A stretch of DNA of 64,000 nucleotides from Acrasis kona (lineage: Eukaryota > Heterolobosea > Eutetramitea > Acrasida > Acrasidae), in assembly GCA_026419775.2 (NCBI GenBank), contig JAOPGA020001779.1:1-64000 (forward strand), read 5' to 3'. Shown here piece after piece: positions 31,667-42,512 of the stretch. Positions within the stretch are counted from its first letter, which is position 1, and every line of letters begins with the position of its first letter. The position numbers and the translations under genes are program-made. The notes beneath the pieces were generated by a model that saw only the letters and a program-made list of their open reading frames with translations, was not told where the DNA came from and did not search any database.

Positions 31667-32579
31667 GATGTGTCGTTTTAATATATATTGTGAGGTTGTA
31701 GTTACTTTTAGTTTTATATTGGCGATAACGTTGGCCAACTGATCATTTCCAAACAAGGACAAATATTGCGTATATGGAAAAACCGAAATCAACTGGGCTC
31801 CTACTGTCAGTCTGCAGCGCTTTCTGTTAATTATATTTAACACACGCAACGATAAAGCACTAAGTTCATAACAAAAATGAACTCGCGATACTTTCAAAAA
31901 AATGTCAAAAGTCATTGCGTCGCAAGATCTCAACCAACCAGTGATGTTCATGGCGGAAGGAAAAAAGAGATGTTTCATAACAAATAAAGAGAAGGTCCTT
32001 GTTTGGACCTTTAGCCGTGGAGCACATTTTGATCGAAGTAGGCTGCAGCACTTAAGCAACAGTTAAGCAGACTATGACAGAACACGGACGAGACGGTTAT
32101 ATTTGGAATATTGGGACTCGACCAGTGGAAAAGGATTTGTATTGTCAATAAGAATGGTTACGTTGGAGAGTTCGAGATCAAAGTTCCTACGTACATACAT
32201 AAACTCACAAGGTCAACAGTTTGGGATCTACGAAGCTGAATCTTCAATGATGCACTTGTGTAAAGAGGATACGGCCATTCATGCTCCCATTGGTCAAGAT
32301 TTTAATGGCCAAACTCCATCCTGTTTTCAGTAATGTCTTTGTGCGAAGACGTAATTACATTATTACCGATGAATTCTCAAAATTAAAGGGTTGGTTCGAT
32401 AGATGCTGGTTATTGTCAAAGAGGAGTATTACGAAGGTGGCGGTGTCAGGTTTACCTAAAATGCAAAATATACGAACCTGAGTTTGTTGTGTAGTGTAAT
32501 AAATTCTTCCTTCATCAAGATATTTTTTTCTAGATACATTCTTGTTGTTGACACGTTTGTTAAACATTACAATCAAACT
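31667..32579. other. intergenic, unresolved coding-like stretch at 32074-32480
   Basis: Promoters of two divergent genes must lie here. On the plus strand 32103-32480 has overlapping open frames (INSQGQQFGIYEAESS..., then VFVRRRNYIITDEFSKLKGW) that would need a frameshift or odd splice to join, and an ATG at 32074 (MTEHGRDGYIWNIG) that stops early. No family recognised; possibly a relic. Confidence 0.3.
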
Positions 32580-33374
32580 ATGAACAAAGGGGTTCTCTTC
32601 GCGGGTGGTTTATTTTTATTTGGATCTGCAACGTACGCATCGTTGTTGCTTAATGCCAAACAAAAACCAACAAACCAACCAACAAACAATGTAATACAAT
32701 CCACGAACGATGGTACAAAAGCAATTTATAATTCCATAGCAAGAAAGTACGATTCAGAAGTTAATTTGGACGAAAGACTTATTGGAATAACAAAGTTACG
32801 AAGAGAAACCATCTCGGAGTTTGTTAAAGGACCCAATGTCCTTGAGATCGCGACAGGCACCGGAAGAAATTTCGATGTCTTTTGGAATAATAGAGAAAAG
32901 TACAACACAGTAACATGCACGGATTACTCAAAAGAAATGTTACAAGAAGCATTTGAAAAGTACGATAGAAAGAAGGATGTGAAAAAACAATTTTTGTATA
33001 AGGTTGTGGATGCGCACGAAGTCAGTAAGCATCTCCCAAACGATCACTTTGACACCGTTATTGATACATACGGATTGTGCAGTTTTCACGATCCCAAACA
33101 AGTAGTGACTGAGATGAGCCGTCTTTGTAAAGAGAATGGTCGTCTTATTTTTATTGAACATGGAAGAAGTTCAAAGTGGAATTTCATGAGTAAATTGCTT
33201 GATCAATCCGCTCCTTCTCATTATGAAAAATGGGGTTGTTGGTGGAACAAGGACATTTTGAAAATTTTCGAAGATTGCTCGGATGTCATGACTATAGAAC
33301 GTGTAGATACTTATCAATTTGGTACATGTTACAGAGTAATTGCCAAACCTAAAAAAATTAAAAAGAGTGTATAA
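32580..33374 (+). CDS. membrane-anchored class I methyltransferase, Oms1-like
   Basis: 264 residues, single exon. An N-terminal hydrophobic helix (GVLFAGGLFLFGSATYASLLL) anchors the protein. The SAM-binding domain has the UbiE/Methyltransf_11 order: VLEIATGTGRN (motif I), TCTDYSKEML, VVDAHEV and DTVIDTYGLCSFHD, then RLIFIEHGRSS. Yeast Oms1, a mitochondrial inner-membrane putative methyltransferase, has this layout, and METTL7 proteins are similar. Substrate unknown. Start taken at the first ATG in frame, at 32580. Confidence 0.75.
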   Translation: MNKGVLFAGGLFLFGSATYASLLLNAKQKPTNQPTNNVIQSTNDGTKAIYNSIARKYDSEVNLDERLIGITKLRRETISEFVKGPNVLEIATGTGRNFDVFWNNREKYNTVTCTDYSKEMLQEAFEKYDRKKDVKKQFLYKVVDAHEVSKHLPNDHFDTVIDTYGLCSFHDPKQVVTEMSRLCKENGRLIFIEHGRSSKWNFMSKLLDQSAPSHYEKWGCWWNKDILKIFEDCSDVMTIERVDTYQFGTCYRVIAKPKKIKKSV

Positions 33375-33545
33375 TTTTATATTCATGTTTAAATTGCTCT
33401 TGTACTTCATATGTGAACATCATTATCTCGTTCTGTTTGTTGGTATAGAATACTTGTCTCAAGTCCAGTCTTATGTTCCTTAGTGTCATTACAAAAAATC
33501 AAGTTGACCTACCAAGTTCAAGAACATTTTTCGAATAAGTCAATC

Positions 33546-34446
33546 ATGTCCCAAACACCAGAACAAGCCTTAGAACCATATTGCCTTTTGGCTAAGCAAT
33601 CAAAAGGAAGACCCGGTGTCGGCGCGAAGATCGTGAAGGATGCAGTCAGTCATGCTAGTACTTTTTTGTTTGGTGAACTTCTTGACATGGAGGGCATTAA
33701 AGCAGTAAGAATAATTTGAACAAAAGATCAATCAACTTTGAAGCTTGAAAATTCTGACTACAAGAAGGAGTTTAATTTACTAACATTATTTGCCTATGGG
33801 ACGTACGGAGACTATAAAAGTTGGTGCAATTATTTTTTGGACAATTTTACTAACGTATATCAAGAGAACAAGGAAAATTATCCAGAACCCTTTGATGCAA
33901 AATGGTTATACAAACTAAAGCAATTAACAGTTGTGACCATAGCCTCAAACCAAAGAGTTAGTCTACATTCGTGATTCATCATCTTAACCTCTCATCAATC
34001 AGTCCATCCCATATGCACTTTTACAAAGTGAACTTGACTTACAAAATGTACGTGAAGTTGAGGATCTACTCATCGATTGCACATATCAAGGATTAATCAC
34101 AGGCAAGCTTGACCAAAAACTTTCCGCTCTTGAGGTATACGAAACCATAGGAAGAGACATTACAGTAAATGACATTGACGCGATGATATCGTCTCTAAGC
34201 AACTGGAATAATCAAGGAAAGAAGATTATGGAGGCTTTGGAGTCCAATACGAACGAAGCCATTCAAGCATTTGAAATCAACAAGAAGCATCAAACAGAAT
34301 ATCAAGAGAAGGTTGAAGATGTAAGGAAGAGCATCAAGACCGCCATCGAAATGCAAAATGAAGGAAATGGAATGAACATGATGATGGGCGGAATGGGCGT
34401 TCACATGGTGGGAGATGAGAGAAGAAGACACAAAGGACCCAGATAA
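33546..34446 (+). CDS. COPS7: COP9 signalosome subunit 7
   Basis: Part of the complex that removes NEDD8 from cullins. Exons 33546-33704, 33744-33956 and 34003-34446; introns of 39 and 46 nt; 271 residues. FGELLDMEGIKA, LLTLFAYGTYGDY, LKQLTVVTIAS and the PCI/winged-helix part (REVEDLLIDCTYQGLITGKL) with GRDITVNDIDAMI match CSN7. The C-terminal helix ends in a Met/Gly-rich tail. Confidence 0.9.
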
Positions 34447-34570
34447 ATTGATTTGTTTTATTGATGTTGTTCGTTTTCGGAGAGCGGTCAACTTGTAAAA
34501 TCGCTTTGTTTACAAATCAAATACAGTATTGTTATTGTATGGTAGATATCCTCTACTACTACATATCACC

Positions 34571-37386
34571 ATGCTAAAGTCTTTTCTAAAGAAGAGTTTG
34601 TTACTTTTATGCATTCTTCTCAACTCTGCTGTAGAAAGTGATCCTTTGTTGGAGCAGAAGCTTCACCATAGCGATTTGATTAGAAATGCCTACGTGTCCG
34701 AGTGTTGCAATAGAAGATTAGCACCTGACAAGGAAGTTGTCGCGAAACTAAATGCTGCCATTGTGGCATCCTATGATGCTGCTTGGGCGGTTGCGAGCGG
34801 TAAAGAAAAGCGCAAGTCTCTGATGACAGGAGACCCTACAGATGCCAGACTTTCTTTTCGCAAATTAAACATGGGCGACGACCATCTCATATCAGTGCTG
34901 GAAGTGTTAAAGAATGACTCAAACTTGACACAATATGGAGTCTCGCTTTGCTTTACTCATTTAATTTTGGACAGGAACAATTTGACCGATCAGAGCGTGG
35001 ACAAAATTCTAGAATTTGCAATCAAAGTGGACTCGCTCAAAGAGATTGACCTGTCCTTTAATAAGATTACGTAAGATGTTCGAAAAGATTTACAAATTAA
35101 CACGAATAGTAATGAGGGAGCGAAACAAATCATGACCAGAATATCCACATGCACCACGACACCCATTGTAAACATCGAAAAGAACCTAGTTGACGATGAG
35201 ACCATGTTGTTGTTTGGTAAGAGTGCGGCTACCGGCAAACAAAATACCTTAAGACTTTTAACAAAGAAGGTGTCCTTGAAGTTCGACAAATCACCACCAA
35301 AGAAAGCTCGTTTCGATCAAGAAGGAATGTTAAAACATCACCCTTCCATTATAGAGTCATCGCCACCCAAAGTGGAGGATTCACCGCAAGTCAAAACACC
35401 ACAAATACCTGACGAGCAAGTACATCCACATGTACAAGAAGAGACCCATCAACAAGAATCAAATCATGAACAATTACAAGAGCAATCACCAGAATCAAAT
35501 CATGAACAATTACAAGAACAACCCAACGAACAACCACCACAACAATTGGACGAACAATTGAATCAACAAGAATTACAACAAGAGGAACAACCAATAGAGC
35601 ACGTACAAGAACAACCCCCACAAGAACCAAAGCAAATCAAAATAGAACAACCAACTCCTCAACATTTATTCTTCGTGAGCATGAACCAAATGCCACCACT
35701 ACCCAATCAAAACATTTTCGAAATCTTTTTTTTCGAAGACGAATTGATGGAACTACCACCGGTCACCCTTCAAGAAGTATTCAATCACTACGATTACTTC
35801 TCACAACTTCCCGATCCAACATTTTCCGAATACTTTGATTTGAATGTCGAATTTCCCTCTCTACCATTCGACTTGCACGATGATTTGTTCATCTTTTATG
35901 AATTCCCTGCACTACCCCTGATGGATTTGAACGAAATCCTTCTCCATCATGACTTGTTACCTCCACTTCCACACTTGGATGTCGACGAGTTGTTCCTACG
36001 TTGGGATGAACTACCACAGTTACCTCCCATGGACATGGAAGAGGAATATGATTTTTCTGATTCTGTCCCAGATGACTTGTTGCTCATGTCAAATGTCAAT
36101 CAAGACGTTGACGACTTGATATCGTTATGTACCGTTGAGCAATTGGAGTCATTTGAGGATTATGAAATCGATGAGTTGGTAGAATCAATGAAGAGTGATT
36201 TAGTAAAGGAGTGGAAAGAAAAGAAGGAGAGGAACATTGAGCACTACAATCAAGATCAAACAAAGAAAGCAAATACCTCCTCAGTGATACGTAGAGTATT
36301 TGATAGAGCGCCTTATAGACAAGTACTCAAGAATGAAGAATTGTACTTTCAAAAGATTAACGATCGCATCAGTAAGGTACAAATCTCGCAAAAGACACAA
36401 AAGAGCAGATGGCAGGTGGATGAGAGTTATGTAGACCCAGAGGCAGTCAGTCAGATGGGCGCTCAATTCACTGCCAAGTCGCTACATCAAGCAAAGACTT
36501 TGGGCATTCCAGTATCGCAGTTGCTCTCAAAGAGAAGCGTTGATTTGGAGTTGAATGATATTGAGCACGAGAATGCCCAATGCAACACCATCCAATCATC
36601 AATCGCTCTAAAAGCGCAGCTGGTAAAAAGCCCACTAGCAATTTGTCGTCCTCGAAAAAGCTAACCAACTTGACAAGCACCGTGCCCATTGTAAATAGTC
36701 CCAGTTATTATGACTGTAACACTAGTATTAAAAATAAAACTACAAATAGTCCACTCGGTAGAACACCTAGTGGACCTTCTTCACCTGTCTCTAAGAGAAG
36801 CTTGTCTTATTATCCATCAAGTCCAAAACATGTTGTTCATTCTCCTGAATTGATTAGAAAGGATCTGTTGCAGCAAATTGGCTATACTACAATGCTAATG
36901 CAAGCAGATATGAGAGATTTGAAAAAGAATTTGAATAGTCAACTAAAAGTAGATGCTGCAGCTGTTCCTGCTTCTAATTTAGTGAATGATGAAAAGATTG
37001 TGTTTGATTATGAAGCTGATTTGAAGAAATTAAGAAGCAAACTAAGCAATGTCTTTTCTTCAAAGGAGCTACCCGAGGCATTGTCCACCTTTGATTATAT
37101 TGTATCAGACTCTCACTCCATACGACTGGCGTACATGATTGCACTCAAGTATTTGGATGAGGTGAAGAATACGTCCAAGCAAGAGATTTACAAGTTTAGA
37201 GAGCAAATGTTTGGGGCAGATGTGATGAAGCAGATTGAAACGAACGAACGTTTTGTGAAGGATCTCATGTCTATATCTAATTTATTGCAAAGTGTGATAA
37301 GAGATTCTAATAATATCAAAAGGAAATTATCGAATATATTAAAGAACTTGGACAAGATTTGTGCTCCAAAAGATGTAATTGTGTAA
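34571..37386 (+). CDS. LRR protein with novel LPxxDLxELF repeats (joined model)
   Basis: Modelled as three exons, 34571-35070, 35110-36622 and 36661-37386, giving 912 residues; introns 39 and 38 nt. The N-terminus has a hydrophobic helix (LLLLCILLNSAVES). LRR-like motifs (HLILDRNNLTDQSV, EIDLSFNKITNEGAKQI) span intron 1. A Gln/Glu-rich low-complexity block follows, then seven near-perfect 18-residue acidic repeats, a charged region, a Ser-rich linker and a helical C-terminal domain (PELIRKDLLQQIG...). Without the second splice there would be two same-strand ORFs overlapping by 85 bases (34571-36664 and 36580-37386). The joined model is preferred because the 38-nt intron keeps frame, but two genes remain possible. 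Function unknown. Confidence 0.6.
35699..36073 (+). repeat. seven tandem 54-bp repeats encoding an 18-residue unit
   Basis: Units start at 35699, 35753, 35807, 35861, 35912, 35966 and 36020; the fourth is one codon short. Each begins LP and follows LPxxDLxELFxxxDELPx, for example LPHLDVDELFLRWDELPQ and LPLMDLNEILLHHDLLPP. DNA identity between units is modest, so the array is old and held by selection on protein. Confidence 0.8.
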
Positions 37387-37399
37387 AATAGATGTTGTT

Positions 37400-38795
37400 T
37401 TATTTGACTTTATTGTTTGAGACTACAGAGTTGATGAATGTAGCTGTTGGTGTGTAAGGTGCTGTTTTGGTGTCGAATAGCTCTGTGTGGTGATTGCTTT
37501 TTGTTGGAAGGAAAGGCTTCTTTATTCCTGATGCTCTTGTTCCGTCTTTGGGACTAACTGATCTACCAACGCTAGTTAGTGGCTTTTTGTATGATTCCGA
37601 TGCTAGAAGTGAACCAGGAGCTGGTTGACTCTTGTTCTTTCTTATTACAAACTCATTGTTTGATACTATTAGATGGTTAAATACAATAAAGTGGTGTTCT
37701 GTTACCTCTTATCTGTTTATCAATCTTCTTCTCCATACGTGTGTGATCTTCGTATGCTTGATAGGGTATTGTGTTCTGTACACTAGGTTGGTAAGAGACA
37801 TTTACCGCCCGAGATAACTCTTTTTGGATTCTAAATGGTCCTAATCTTCTTTCTGTAGTTTTCATTTTGTCTCGGTTATGTATTGGTGGCAACCTCATTT
37901 CATCTTTTTTAGTGGCATTTAAATTGCTCGGATAATCTCTGAAGTAAGTTGAATCTATTTGTTCATTAGGATTTTCCCTCTTGACCGTGCCTCTGTTGGA
38001 GAGAGTTTCAACGTATGCTATTCTCGCCACAGCTCTAAGTTGATCCTCAACAGGAGCGCCGAACACAGTATTTTCAGATGTATTTTGATAGATTGGTTTA
38101 TAAACTCCAGGTATCGTTTTGGTACTTATCAGATGGTGATTGCCCTGCAATGCTGCATTGTAATCAGTAAATTCTTTTTCTGCCTTTTCTTTCTGTTCTG
38201 AGTTAGTGTTTTAGTCAAACTTATATATTACCTCCAAGTACTCTGCTTGCTCTTTCACTACTGCTTTAATATGTTCTTGGGTAGCATCGCTCTACGCAAA
38301 ATTAAATTTGTTCAAAACTACCATGACAAACATTTTCGATTATTTGAAGAAGGTACTGCTTCCTCTCTTCAAAATTATGCTCTCTTGTTCTGCAACGATG
38401 TGCCCGAAATCTGTTTTCTATTAAATTTCATCTATTCATAGAATTCTAACGTTTTTTGTATTAGAGAAGCACAGTAGTGGTAAAACGCATCTCTTTCTTC
38501 TTGTTGTTTTTTTTGTTCTAAATTCCGTCTGGTTACTCTACCATATATATGTCCTCTCCAAACTCTCTGTATATCCAACGTTGCTAGTCTATTCATTAAT
38601 GTACCGTAAATTAATTCGAAGGTACTTTGTTATCCAAAATGACTTTCTAGTATTGAACTGCCGCCATGCACTTTGTATTTTAATAACATTTTTAGTTTCA
38701 TTTTGTCTGTTTTCTTCAGCCTCTTCTTTAGCCTTAAAGTACTCATCTATAACTTGCTTAGGGCTTGTCCGAAAGAATCCGGATGAAGTTGGCAT
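37400..38795 (-). CDS. SPATA17: SPATA17-like axonemal IQ-motif protein
   Basis: Six exons: 38795-38626, 38588-38451, 38410-38332, 38291-38232, 38192-37706 and 37665-37400, with introns of 37-40 nt, give 399 residues. Three calmodulin-binding IQ motifs lie in the first half: VIKIQSAWRQFNTRK, LDIQRVWRGHIYGR and LIQKTFRAHRCRTR. After a helical stretch comes HHLISTKTIPGVYKPIY, matching the STKQIPGIY signature of SPATA17, then LPPIHN and RRLGPFR. SPATA17 is a flagellar protein in animals and is found in ciliated protists, so this implies an axoneme. It is transcribed head-to-head with delta-tubulin. Confidence 0.85.
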
Positions 38796-38866
38796 GCTGT
38801 AGTTTTTTGTAATCTCTAATTCAGGTAAAGCGGCAAACCCTCCTTTGAATTCAATATGTATATATC
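38796..38866. promoter_or_regulatory. 71-bp bidirectional promoter of two flagellar genes
   Basis: Only 71 bases separate the ATGs of the SPATA17-like and delta-tubulin genes. The minus frame stays open through much of it without an ATG. Shared control is inferred from position; I cannot name a motif. Confidence 0.5.
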
Positions 38867-40174
38867 ATGTCATCATCCATAATCACAATACAACTCGGAC
38901 AGTGTGGTAACCAAGCAGGATGCGCCTTATTTGAGCTACTATCGAAGGAATATAATAACATGAAGGCAGAAGAAGAAGAATGGAATAGATTTTTTAGAGC
39001 TCCAATTAATGGCTCAACTCTACCGACAGCTAGATCTGTGCTAATAGACATGGAACCAAAAGTGATTCAACAAACAACGAAGTCTACAAGAAGTTTTAAA
39101 TATGATCCCAGCAGATTTTATTTTAAACAAAGCGGAAGTGGAAATAATTGGGCCTTTGGCTATAATGTTCACGGACCTGCCTCATGGGATGATGGAATTA
39201 GCGATTTAGTTCGGAAAGAGGTTGAATGTTGCGATTGTCTGGGTGGATTTCTATTTGTACAGAGCTTAGGAGGAGGGACTGGATCAGGACTAGGTACGTT
39301 CACCACAAACAAATTCAAAGAAGAATATCCAAATTCGATGCTTATAAACCAAGTAGTTCTTCCATATAGTTCAGGAGAGGTAATTGTTCAAAACTACAAT
39401 ACTCTTCTGTCACTTAGCGATCTATATGCAGTTAGTGATGCTGTTATTTTGATGGAAAATGACCAACTGAGTAGAATGTGCAGCGAGCTGTTCAGTATTA
39501 AGAATCCTTCGTTCGAGGATCTAAATGGTGTGATTGCTGATCAACTGTCCAATGTACTACTTCCCTCTAACCGATCTGACAATAATAGACCTCTAGAGTT
39601 ATGGTACGATGTTATAGACTATTTGTGCTGCCACCCCAATTACCGACTATTACATTTATTAAGCACTCCTCAGGTATCCCAGCGAAGTAAAGCTTATAGC
39701 AATTTCATCTGGAGCAATTTGGTAAAGAATATTAACCAAATGTTGATAACAGACGCAAAGATGGACGCGTATATCAATTGGGGAGTAACTGCAGCTGATG
39801 CCATCAAGCGCCCATACTTGATAAACAAAAGTGTAGGCAATATATTGTTTCTTAGAGGAGATGATGTGCAGTCGGTGAAGGAAGATATGATAGCTCCACT
39901 AACAAATCAAGATATTTATTGTAAATTTAATTACAAAAACTTTATGGTATGTACGAACCCACAACCAAACAACGGAGTAACCAAATGCTGCAGTTTATTG
40001 AGTAACTCTCAGTCAGTCATTCAACCCATTCAGAGGATTATCAACAAAGCATCCGAAATGTACCAGTCAAAAGCTTACCTGCACCAATACGAAAAGTATT
40101 CTGTCACTGCGGACCATTTCGAGCATTGCATGTTTCAAATGGACAAAGTGGTGTATGATTACCAATCAATATAA
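38867..40174 (+). CDS. TUBD1: delta-tubulin
   Basis: Needed for triplet microtubules of basal bodies and centrioles. Single exon, 435 residues. IQLGQCGNQAG and GGGTGSGLGTF are the tubulin nucleotide signatures. Delta-specific stretches are VLIDMEPKVI, KQSGSGNNWAFGYNVHGP, GEVIVQNYNTLLSLS, ILFLRGDDVQSV and the C-terminal SKAYLHQYEKY. Misato-type and alpha/beta/gamma tubulins were considered and fit less well. Its presence argues for flagellate ability or ancestry. Confidence 0.93.
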   Translation: MSSSIITIQLGQCGNQAGCALFELLSKEYNNMKAEEEEWNRFFRAPINGSTLPTARSVLIDMEPKVIQQTTKSTRSFKYDPSRFYFKQSGSGNNWAFGYNVHGPASWDDGISDLVRKEVECCDCLGGFLFVQSLGGGTGSGLGTFTTNKFKEEYPNSMLINQVVLPYSSGEVIVQNYNTLLSLSDLYAVSDAVILMENDQLSRMCSELFSIKNPSFEDLNGVIADQLSNVLLPSNRSDNNRPLELWYDVIDYLCCHPNYRLLHLLSTPQVSQRSKAYSNFIWSNLVKNINQMLITDAKMDAYINWGVTAADAIKRPYLINKSVGNILFLRGDDVQSVKEDMIAPLTNQDIYCKFNYKNFMVCTNPQPNNGVTKCCSLLSNSQSVIQPIQRIINKASEMYQSKAYLHQYEKYSVTADHFEHCMFQMDKVVYDYQSI

Positions 40175-40360
40175 GAGTATGATTTCATGATGAGAATGTG
40201 GACTTGTTAATATAAAGTAAAATTAATCTCCCCTTTGTTGTTTATAGTTCTCAAGTAGAATTCTAGTTATATTTTCGCAGCACGATCTTGGATCAAACTG
40301 ATGACACACGAATCCTGCAAACATTCCAAAAACATTTCACACTTATGATTAAAAATAAGT

Positions 40361-40616
40361 TTATTCATCTTCCGTTTGATTATATGTCTATTAAATTAAT
40401 GTAAGAAAATAATATAGATTTGTTTACCATCATTGGCCTGGAAAAAACAATGTGCACGGGGTTAGACTCTGCATTTCCCGCTAGTTTACGAAGCCTTTGG
40501 CTCGATACATTATAAAAGTCGTTTTTGTTGAAATCATAGAAAGTGCAAACATCTGTGTCTTTCTCAAAAAGTTGTTTTAAGGATTCATTCAACTGCTGAT
40601 AATTTTCGCTCCCCAT
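40361..40616 (-). CDS. small hypothetical protein
   Basis: Exon 1 (40616-40428, MGSENYQQLNESLKQLFEKD) and exon 2 (40387-40361, TYNQTEDE) join over a 40-nt intron to give 71 residues. Another coding-like exon lies downstream at about 40225-40316 (CHQFDPRSCCENITRILLEN, ending at TAA), which could be an alternative end or the tail of a separate gene. A possible 5' non-coding exon with a 39-nt intron lies near 40660-40720. Not recognised. Confidence 0.35.
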
Positions 40617-40895
40617 AAATGAGAACTCTTTTAGTCTTATTCCGTCTGTTAGGTAGATCCTTAAAGTATGTTAGGTCGGATGAAGGGTAAAAAGTACCTG
40701 CCTTAGCATTGTCATCCGATCAAATTTTGTAAAAAGTTTGTCACCGCACACGTGAACCAATGACCCCTAACTCGAACATTTGGGAGATAATTACTTTCAT
40801 GAAGCAAAAAACAAAAATATACCCTATTTTTACAATTGGTGTACAAATAAGAGAACAACAAAACAAAACCTCGGAATCATAGTCCATTACGAAAG

Positions 40896-41262
40896 ATGAT
40901 TGCCTCCTGGTTTGATAAAGAAAGGCTAGGCCTGTCGCAAGCACTTCGACAATCCAAAGATTTTGATGATGCGCTTCAAGCATGCGTAGGAGATTACATG
41001 GATCAAAAAGGGAGTCACCACTTAACATCTTGAAGCGCTTCATTATGAGGCAAATGAACGAAACCGCCCATCTATTTCAAGACTTCATGCGAGGAAGATC
41101 GGAACAAAACATTTCCTACATTATCAAGAGTTAGTTGATGCCATTGGAGCAGAAGGTTCCTTGTCGTCATTAAGTATCGACACACCGAATACCAAGCTGG
41201 AGGAGGAGTCACCAAAGAAACCTACATCACCACCACGTAAAAGTAGGAAAAAGAAAAAATAA
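40896..41262 (+). CDS. small basic-tailed protein with a 22-nt intron
   Basis: Exon 1 (40896-41013) reads MIASWFDKERLGLSQALRQS...GDYMDQKG. A 22-nt GT-AG intron (41014-41035) containing CTTAAC is removed; exon 2 (41036-41262) continues LHYEANERNRPSISRL and ends in a Lys/Pro-rich tail (SPPRKSRKKKK), for 114 residues. Without splicing, exon 1 stops after a few codons and exon 2 has no start. A 50-nt alternative intron from 40986 would give a different short end. No family recognised. Confidence 0.45.
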
Positions 41263-41290
41263 AAAAATGATTGGTTGAATCAAATTATAT

Positions 41291-42264
41291 TTATTTTTTC
41301 AATGCTAATGCTTGTTCGCTAAGTTCCCACATTGCTTTCGCATTCTCGAGATCACCTGCTGAGTTGCTGACGTTCTTCTTTTGACAATCAGCATAGTGTG
41401 CTCCATTTTCGACATTATCGTCAATTACAGCGTGAATAGTGGTAAAAGCTCCCTGTTCGGGTGATTTGGCAAAGAATCTACCGATTAAACCAAATATCTT
41501 CAAATACAATGGTCCAATGGCAGTAATATTGGTGGCAACATATCCAGGGCAGATTGTTATAACTTTAACGCCAGCGGGAACTCTGTTCTGTAATTCTTTT
41601 GCAAAGAGAATGTTCGATAGTTTGGACAGATAGTAATTACCGTTATTGCCTTTATCTTGCATATTGGATTGTACGACTTTCATTGTGAGTGGTGTATATG
41701 CTCCCACATACTCATGCGTCCATGATGCGACAATAATAATTCTAGCATTGCTACTGAGTTTATTAAGTAGTTTGGTTGTGAGCAAGAAATGTGACAAATG
41801 GTTTACTTGCCAGCACTCTTCGAATCCGTCTCTTGTTAGTCCGTTAGGATTGCTTGGTAATAATATTCCAGCGTTGTTTATAAAGTAATCGATGGTTGCA
41901 TCAATCTCTTGTACTTGCTTTATGAATTCATTAACTGAATCTAATGATTCAAGATCGACTTGGATGAATCATATAAATTTCATTTCTCTCCGGTACTTCT
42001 GTAGGACTTGATGTTTTCGATAGATTTGTCAGCCTTTGCTTTACTCCTTGCACCTACAATTAGATTCGCGCCCATCTTGTAAAGAGCTTTTGCAGTTTCC
42101 TCTCCAATGCCTGATGTAATACCTGTAATTAAAACAGTTTTGTTCCTTAGTAGTTCTGGATTGTTGATTTTATCAGTGGGAAGTGTTGCTCTCAAAAGAA
42201 ACATCCTGCCTGCGATTGATGCGATCCCGATTAGCGCTGCTACAACTAGTAGTACACTCGTCAT
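41291..42264 (-). CDS. membrane-anchored short-chain dehydrogenase (retinol dehydrogenase-like)
   Basis: NAD(P)-dependent oxidoreductase. Exons 42264-41997 and 41958-41291, with a 38-nt intron, give 311 residues. An N-terminal membrane helix precedes the Rossmann motif TGITSGIG, NNAG, and the active-site YYLSK (YxxxK) with Ser in IIVASWTHE. Layout matches RDH11-14-like enzymes. The intron removes the stretch where relatives have the end of beta-C, and its own translation echoes the family (see findings), so the splice may be wrong or alternative. Substrate unknown. Confidence 0.8.
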
Positions 42265-42512
42265 TGTTGTTTTGTTCGAATTTTATTGATAACGCATGCC
42301 CTGCACACAACTTAAAGCTCATCTCCGATGGCGGACGGATAATGCGGATGTTACAAATGTTTACAATAAAGTGGGCATATTTTAATTAAATGGTGATGAT
42401 GTTTATTTTTGAATATATAGGCCAAATCATCCATCTTCATCGATATATAAGCATTGACTGATATGAGATGTTCGCGAAGAAGAGGAAGATGACATTATGG
42501 AGAGTGTTAATA

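Noticed and set aside
31667..32059. 131-codon N-terminal extension of the cathepsin-lectin frame
   Set aside because: Composition is not protein-like and a convincing signal peptide starts at the Met at 31666. Treated as leader DNA that happens to be open.
32130..32200. Ribosomal protein uS8-like phrase NGYVGEFEI
   Set aside because: The match stops after nine residues and the frame ends soon after; chance resemblance.
38867..40174. Misato or another tubulin-like family
   Set aside because: The SGSGNNWAFGYNVHGP and GEVIVQNYN stretches and the C-terminal end fit delta-tubulin throughout.
40741..41043. 100-codon minus-strand frame
   Set aside because: It is antisense to the small plus-strand gene with the 22-nt intron and runs into AT-rich leader DNA.
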